DNA of 64,000 nt. It comes from Caulobacter sp. 17J80-11. GTDB taxonomy: Bacteria; Pseudomonadota; Alphaproteobacteria; Caulobacterales; Caulobacteraceae. Positions 59,635-64,000 of this stretch are shown piece by piece. Made by a program: the position numbers and the translations under genes. The number at the start of each line of letters is the position of its first letter. The stretch's first letter is position 1. The notes below the pieces were generated by a model. That model saw nothing but the letters and a program-made list of their open reading frames with translations, did no database searches and was not told the DNA's origin. Where the stretch lies: contig NZ_JACSJI010000009.1 in NCBI RefSeq assembly GCF_014349105.1, positions 62,001-126,000 on the forward strand. The letters are read 5' to 3'.

Positions 59635-60512
59635 TGACGATCGAAACCCTCGCCCAGCATCGCGTCTTCGGCGGCACCCTGAACTACTGCCGCCACTTCA
59701 GCACCGCGACCGGCGTGCCGATGCGGTTCTCGGCCTTCGTGCCGGCCGGCGAGGGTCCCTTCCCGGTGGTGGTCTGGCTCTCGGGCCTGACCTGCACCGA
59801 GGAGAACTTCACGGTGAAGGCCGGCGCCTACCGCGCCGCCGCACGCTACGGCCTGATCGTGGTCGCGCCGGACACCAGCCCGCGCGACGAGGGCGTGGCC
59901 GACAGCCCCGACTACGACCTGGGCCAGGGCGCCGGCTTCTATGTCGACGCCACCGAGGCGCCGTGGGCGCCGCACTTCCACATGTGGTCCTACGTCACCC
60001 AGGACCTGCTGAAGGCGGTGGACGCCAGCTTCAACACCCTGCCGGGCGCGCGCGGGATCTTCGGCCACTCCATGGGCGGCCACGGGGCGCTGACCATCGC
60101 GCTGCGCAATCCGGACCTGTTCAAGTCGGTGTCGGCCTTCGCGCCGATCGTCTCGCCGACGCGCTGCGCCTGGGGCGAGAAGGCGTTCACCGCCTATCTC
60201 GGCCCGGACCGTTCGGCCTGGCGCGCGCATGACGCCACCCTGCTGATCGAGGACGGCGTCGGCGCTGGCGCCTTCGACGACATCCTGGTCGATCAAGGCG
60301 ACAGCGACCCGTTCCTGAAGGAGCAGCTGAAGCCGGAGCTGCTGGCCGAGGCCTGCGAAAAGGCCGGCCAGAAGCTGACCCTGCGCATGCAGCCGGGCTA
60401 CGACCACAGCTACTTCTTCATCCAGACCTTCATCGACGACCACCTGGCCTTCCACGCCGCGCGCCTGGGCGGCGACGGCGTGAAGCTGAGCGGCCGGGTC
60501 GAGGTGCAGTAA
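59634..60512 (+). CDS. fghA: S-formylglutathione hydrolase
   Basis: A 292-residue esterase-fold enzyme that hydrolyses S-formylglutathione to formate and glutathione. The nucleophile is Ser146 in IFGHSMGGHGALTIAL; LSGLTCTEENF gives the oxyanion region, ILVDQGDSDPFL carries the aspartate and PGYDHSYFFI the histidine. It is translationally coupled to frmA. Its last 14 bases recur exactly at 61185-61198. Confidence 0.96.
60497..60510 (+). repeat. 14-bp direct repeat, copy 1 (3' end of fghA)
   Basis: GGTCGAGGTGCAGT at the fghA C-terminal codons recurs at 61185-61198. The two copies flank the DUF3617 gene. Confidence 0.7.
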
Positions 60513-60542
60513 CGCTCTCTCCTTCGGGGAGAGGCCAAAGCC

Positions 60543-61061
60543 TCATTCGATCTCGTCACCCGGTTTCACGCCCGCCGGGCAGGGCCCGGTCCATTGGCCC
60601 TTGGCGCGGATCTCACCGGCGTCGATCTTGCCCTGAGGCGTTTCGGCCCCGACCGACATCTTCATGTCGAACGCGGTCTCCGAGCCGTGCCAGACCACCG
60701 TCAACAGGGACTTCACGCCGCCCCCCTGCTCGCAGACGGCCGTCACGACGAACCCGCCCGCCTTGAGCCCTTGAGTGAACTTGCACTCCGGCGTGTCCCG
60801 GCGCGTCAGGATCTCGCGCAGTTCGCGCGTGCCCTCTTCGCCGACGCATTGCTTCTCGACCTTCGTGGTCTTGCCGCGGTCTTCGGTGCTGGTCACCTCC
60901 CACAGCCCGGATCGCACCTTCGGCAGGCCGGCGGCGTCCAGCACCACCCCGGCAGGGGCCGCCTCGGTCGAGGTCGACGCCTTGTCGGCGGGGGCGTCGG
61001 CCTTGCGGTCGCAGGCGGCCAGGGCCAGGACGGCGGCGGAGAGCAGGAACAGGCGGCGCAT
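60543..61061 (-). CDS. DUF3617 lipoprotein
   Basis: A 172-residue lipoprotein (lipobox LALAAC near residue 17) with the DUF3617 pattern: an early GLPKVRSGLWEVT segment, then QCVGEEGTRELREIL, two conserved cysteines (PECKFTQG, VVTAVCEQGG) and a C-terminal beta strand set ending AKGQWTGPCPAG. DUF3617 proteins are periplasmic and of unknown function. GGAAG lies five bases before ATG at 61061. The gene is convergent with fghA and lies between two copies of a 14-bp direct repeat. Confidence 0.85.
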   Translation of the reverse strand: MRRLFLLSAAVLALAACDRKADAPADKASTSTEAAPAGVVLDAAGLPKVRSGLWEVTSTEDRGKTTKVEKQCVGEEGTRELREILTRRDTPECKFTQGLKAGGFVVTAVCEQGGGVKSLLTVVWHGSETAFDMKMSVGAETPQGKIDAGEIRAKGQWTGPCPAGVKPGDEIE

Positions 61062-61184
61062 ACGAGCTTCCAAGCGAGGGGCGTCCAGGATTGGAAGCCG
61101 GTCGCCGATGGCTCGCGCGCCCGCCGCGCCCGCTCCAGCCGGTTTGCGGCCAGGCCCGGCGCAGGCGCGACCAAGCGCGCTCCT

Positions 61185-61198
61185 GGTCGAGGTGCAGT
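61185..61198 (+). repeat. 14-bp direct repeat, copy 2
   Basis: Exact copy of the end of fghA, including the reading LVEVQ-stop, located in the 152-base gap between the DUF3617 gene and the transporter gene. The rest of that gap shows no gene. Confidence 0.7.
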
Positions 61199-61212
61199 GA
61201 TCGCCGACCGCG

Positions 61213-62493
61213 TCAGAAGGCCGTGAGGAAGAAGATCGCCGTCGCGGCGGCCATGACCGCCGTCGCGGCCCACCCAAAGACGGTCGCCCGCCCCGGCAGG
61301 GTGAGCCGGCCCATGGCGCGGCCGTTACGCGCGATCAGCATCATCACCACCATCAGCGGGGCGGCCAGCACCCCGTTCACCACGGCCGCCCAGTAGAGCG
61401 CGCGCGCGGGGTCGACGCCGAAGAAGTTCAGCGACGCTCCCAGCAAGGTGGTGACGGCGATGGTGGCGTAGAACAGCCGGGCCTTGAGCGGCTTGGCGTC
61501 CAGGCTGCCGGCGACCCCGACCATCTCGGTCACCGCGTAGGCGGCCGACCCCGCCAGCACCGGCACGGCCAGCAGACCCGTGCCGATGATGCCTACGGCG
61601 AACAGGGCGAAGGCGAAGGGGCCGGCGATGGGCCGCAACGCTTCGGCCGCCTGCGCCGAGGTGGTGATGTCGGTCACCCCGTTCGCGTTGAGGGTGGCCG
61701 CGGTGGCGAAGACGATGGCGACAGAAATGACGGTGCTGAACGCCATCCCCGTCAGGGTGTCGACGCGGATGCGCCGGAACTCCGGGCCGGCCTCGCGCGG
61801 GGTGACGCACAGCGGCTTGGCGTGATGCCGGTGCTGCTCCTCGATCTCCTGCGCGGCCTGCCAGAAGAACAGGTAGGGGCTGATCGTCGTGCCCAGGATG
61901 GCCACCATCGCCATGGCGTAGGCGGCGTTCCACTGGATTTCCGGGATCACCAGCGCGCTCAGCGCCCGCCCCCACGGCACGCCCGCCACCGCCACCACCG
62001 CGACGTAGGAGAACAGCGACAGCGTCGTCCATTTCAGGACCGCTGAGTAGCGGGCGTAGTTCAGCGTGACCTCCAGCACCACGCAGATCATGCCGAACAT
62101 GATCGTGAACGCCGCGCCGCCCCCGCCCAGCAACAGCGCCAGTGCAGCCCCCATGGCGCCGAGATCAGCGCCCAGGTTGACGACGTTGGCGACCAGCAAC
62201 AGCAGCACGACCGCCCAAAGCAGCGGCCGGGGATAGTGGCGGCGCAGGTTCCGAGCGATGCCCGCGCCCGTCACGCAGCCGATGTGCGCGGCCACCTCCT
62301 GGATGGCCACCATCAGCGGGAAGCTGAACACGAAGGTCCAGGCCAGGCCGTACCCGAACTGCGCCCCGACCTGGCTGTGCGTGCCGATGCCGCTCGGGTC
62401 GTCGTCGGCCGCGCCCGTGACGAGGCCCGGGCCCAGTTGTTCGAAGAACTTGCGCACTCGGGCTCCGGCAGGAGCGCTCACGGTCAACGCCAT
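61213..62493 (-). CDS. NRAMP-like metal transporter with altered metal site
   Basis: A 426-residue inner-membrane transporter of the NRAMP superfamily with about 11 hydrophobic helices. The first-helix metal motif, normally DPGN, is DPSG (residues 32-35, GAADDDPSGIGTHSQ). The sixth-helix motif, normally A/G-x-x-MPHN, is GTTISPYLFF (201-210), so the metal-coordinating methionine and asparagine are missing. Such members form a separate branch that may carry other ions, for example magnesium, or act differently. A soluble loop EEQHRHHAKPLCVTPRE follows. GGGGGTCGG precedes ATG at 62493. Confidence 0.85.
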   Translation of the reverse strand: MALTVSAPAGARVRKFFEQLGPGLVTGAADDDPSGIGTHSQVGAQFGYGLAWTFVFSFPLMVAIQEVAAHIGCVTGAGIARNLRRHYPRPLLWAVVLLLLVANVVNLGADLGAMGAALALLLGGGGAAFTIMFGMICVVLEVTLNYARYSAVLKWTTLSLFSYVAVVAVAGVPWGRALSALVIPEIQWNAAYAMAMVAILGTTISPYLFFWQAAQEIEEQHRHHAKPLCVTPREAGPEFRRIRVDTLTGMAFSTVISVAIVFATAATLNANGVTDITTSAQAAEALRPIAGPFAFALFAVGIIGTGLLAVPVLAGSAAYAVTEMVGVAGSLDAKPLKARLFYATIAVTTLLGASLNFFGVDPARALYWAAVVNGVLAAPLMVVMMLIARNGRAMGRLTLPGRATVFGWAATAVMAAATAIFFLTAF

Positions 62494-62597
62494 ACCGACC
62501 CCCAAGTCTGGCGGGCCGCAGGATTGCAGCTGGCGACGGCGGATGAAAGCGAGGGCTTGTCCGGAGGCCCTATGAGCGCGCGAACCGTCCCGCCCCG

Positions 62598-62626
62598 TTG
62601 ACTCCCCCGCCCCGCCCCGCCATAAG
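62598..62626 (+). promoter_or_regulatory. Promoter candidate for rpsD
   Basis: TTGACT (62598-62603), 17-base spacer, CATAAG (62621-62626), 127 bases before the rpsD start. The long leader could hold autoregulatory structure, but none was resolved by eye. Confidence 0.4.
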
Positions 62627-62752
62627 GCCCGCTTTCCCGCGCGGCCCTCGGCCTGCGCGCCGGAAATCCATGACGGGTGACGTGAGCGCCGCCGTTGAAA
62701 TCGCGGTCCCATCGGGGGATCGCCGGCCCGCGTCGAGTGAAAGAGACGACTT

Positions 62753-63370
62753 ATGTCGAAGCGTCACAACGCGAAGTACAAGCTCGACCGGGCGATGGGT
62801 GAAAACCTCTGGGGTCGCCCGAAGTCCCCGGTCAACCAGCGCTCCTACGGCCCCGGCCAGCACGGCCAGCGCCGCAAGTCGAAGGTCTCGGACTTCGGCC
62901 TGCAACTGAAGGCCAAGCAGAAGCTGAAGGGCTACTACGGCAACATCACCGAGAAGCAGTTCGTCCGCACCTACACGGAAGCTGCGCGCCGCAAGGGCAA
63001 CACCTCGGAAAACCTGATCTCGCTGCTCGAGTCGCGCCTGGACGCGGTGGTCTACCGCGCCAAGTTCGTGCCGACCGTCTGGGCCGCCCGTCAGTTCGTC
63101 AACCACGGCCACGTGCTGGTGAACGGCAAGCGCGTCAACATCGCCTCCTACCGCGTGAAGGCCGGCGACGTCGTGGAAGTGCGTGAGCGTTCGCGCAACA
63201 TGGCCCTGGTGCTGGAAGCCCTGCAGTCGGCCGAGCGCGACATCCCGGACTACATCGAGCAGGGCGACCGCGGCTTCTCGGTCCGCTTCGTCCGCGCCCC
63301 GGAACTGGCCGAAGTGCCGTACCCGGTGAAGATGGAGCCGAACCTGGTCGTCGAATACTACGCGTCGTAA
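62753..63370 (+). CDS. rpsD: 30S ribosomal protein S4
   Basis: A 205-residue S4, one of the first proteins to bind 16S rRNA. It begins [26 protein letters not shown] and has the RNA-binding S4 domain at about 94-160 ([35 protein letters not shown]). It is of the cysteine-free type, lacking the N-terminal zinc-binding cysteines of some S4 proteins. Monocistronic with a strong terminator, as in other alphaproteobacteria. Confidence 0.98.
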   Translation: MSKRHNAKYKLDRAMGENLWGRPKSPVNQRSYGPGQHGQRRKSKVSDFGLQLKAKQKLKGYYGNITEKQFVRTYTEAARRKGNTSENLISLLESRLDAVVYRAKFVPTVWAARQFVNHGHVLVNGKRVNIASYRVKAGDVVEVRERSRNMALVLEALQSAERDIPDYIEQGDRGFSVRFVRAPELAEVPYPVKMEPNLVVEYYAS

Positions 63371-63398
63371 TCGACCCGTATCCGACCAACGGATCTGG

Positions 63399-63429
63399 AA
63401 AGGGCTCCCCTCGGGGAGCCCTTTCTTTT
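63399..63429 (+). terminator. Rho-independent terminator after rpsD
   Basis: AAAGGGCTCCCC (63399-63410) pairs with GGGGAGCCCTTT (63413-63424) and is followed by CTTTTT. It also lies just beyond the 3' end of the convergent oxidoreductase gene. Confidence 0.9.
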
Positions 63430-63435
63430 TGGCGT

Positions 63436-64000
63436 TCAGTCCCCGCTGCCGCTCTCCTCGAGCGTCGGGTGCGCCAGCCGCCAGCCCGGCCAGTGCTGCG
63501 GGACCACGCGGGCGTACTGCACCGGCGGCCGCACCTCGTCGCCGAGCTTGGCGGCCGAGTGCAGCGCCCAGCGCGCGTCGTCCAGGAAGCCGCGGGCGAC
63601 CGCGACCATGTCGGCTTGGCCGGAGGCGACGATGGCCGCCGCCTGGGCCGGCTCGACGATCATGCCGACCGCCATGGTGGGCAGGCCGGCCTCGCGCTTC
63701 ACCTGCTCGGCGAAGCTGACCTGGTAGCCCGGCTCGGCGCCGGGGATCGGCGCGCGCGGGGCGACCCCGCCGCTGGTGACGTCCACGAAGTCGTAGCCCA
63801 GCGCCTTCAGACCCACGGCGAACGCCACCGCCTCGTCCGGCGTGATCCCGCCCTCCATCCAGTCCGAGCCGGTGATGCGCGCGCCCAGCGCCTTGTGGCG
63901 CGGGAAGGCCTCGCGCACGGCGGCGGCGACCTCCAGCGGGAAGCGCAGGCGGTTCTCCAGCGAGCCGCCGTACTGGTCCTCGCGCCTGTTCGACAGCGGC
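63436..64000 (-). CDS. Old Yellow Enzyme-family flavin oxidoreductase (N-terminus outside window)
   Basis: The C-terminal 188 codons of an NADH:flavin oxidoreductase/OYE protein, YqjM-like subgroup; the 5' end lies beyond the right edge. NRREDQYGGSLENRLRFPLEV is the classical internal OYE motif, followed by RITGSDWMEGGITPDEAV, FVDVTSGGV, the FMN-phosphate region MAVGMIVEPAQAAAIV and VAVARGFLDDARW near the end. It reduces activated alkenes with NAD(P)H. Substrate unknown. Confidence 0.9.
   Translation of the reverse strand, partial: PLSNRREDQYGGSLENRLRFPLEVAAAVREAFPRHKALGARITGSDWMEGGITPDEAVAFAVGLKALGYDFVDVTSGGVAPRAPIPGAEPGYQVSFAEQVKREAGLPTMAVGMIVEPAQAAAIVASGQADMVAVARGFLDDARWALHSAAKLGDEVRPPVQYARVVPQHWPGWRLAHPTLEESGSGD

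Overview
The window is GC-rich, densely coding alphaproteobacterial chromosome, most likely from a member of the Caulobacteraceae (Caulobacter/Phenylobacterium type). The strongest pointers are the cell-cycle DNA methyltransferase CcrM next to rnhB, mutY, a DciA-like gene, paired thiol-oxidoreductase genes and smc, followed by an F0 ATP synthase operon with the split b/b' subunits of alphaproteobacteria. A DUF1476 (ATPase zeta) gene, two-gene gcvPA/gcvPB, purS/purQ/purL and several GGAAC-N16/17-(N)GTT promoters of the EcfG general-stress type agree with this. No rRNA, tRNA, CRISPR array, prophage, insertion sequence or transposase gene was recognised. Base composition looks even, so this is mainly core chromosome.

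Layout. 1-8.5 kb: a metallo-beta-lactamase-fold hydrolase cut by the window edge, a secreted five-repeat cysteine-rich protein, dihydroorotase overlapping a GT9 glycosyltransferase, YgfZ, a beta-lactamase-like serine hydrolase and a small exported protein. 8.6-18.5 kb: genome maintenance (tag, rnhB, ccrM, mutY, dciA, smc) interrupted by two tandem-duplicated small membrane proteins and two tandem DsbA-like proteins. 18.6-21.3 kb: atpI-atpB-atpE-atpF2-atpF. 21.3-24.1 kb: small membrane proteins and a DUF2382 stress protein behind an EcfG-type promoter. 24.2-28.9 kb: glycine cleavage genes gcvT-gcvH-gcvPA-gcvPB on the minus strand under a tandem glycine riboswitch. 29-34.9 kb: outer-membrane protein, M20 peptidase, PaiB-like protein, Hsp20, a lysine/alanine-rich histone-like protein, prmA. 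35-44.5 kb: aminopeptidase P, DUF2272 protein, aspartyl protease/PDZ protein, ligA, a cNMP-binding-domain flavoprotein, radC. 44.5-54 kb: GST, sulfotransferase, and the purine set purB, purC, purS, purQ, purL, with DUF1476 and a three-gene unknown operon embedded in it. 54-64 kb: an unrecognised internally duplicated 610-residue protein, a lipoprotein, an M20 dipeptidase, the glutathione-dependent formaldehyde pair frmA-fghA, a DUF3617 lipoprotein, a divergent NRAMP-like transporter, rpsD and a partial Old Yellow Enzyme.

The least explained material is the duplicated 54.2-56.0 kb protein, the paralogous small membrane pair after ccrM with its stress-type promoter, the 50.4-51.6 kb acidic-protein operon inside the purine cluster, the five-repeat cysteine protein, and several strong non-coding inverted repeats. 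Homology statements are from recognition of motifs by eye; no database search was run.
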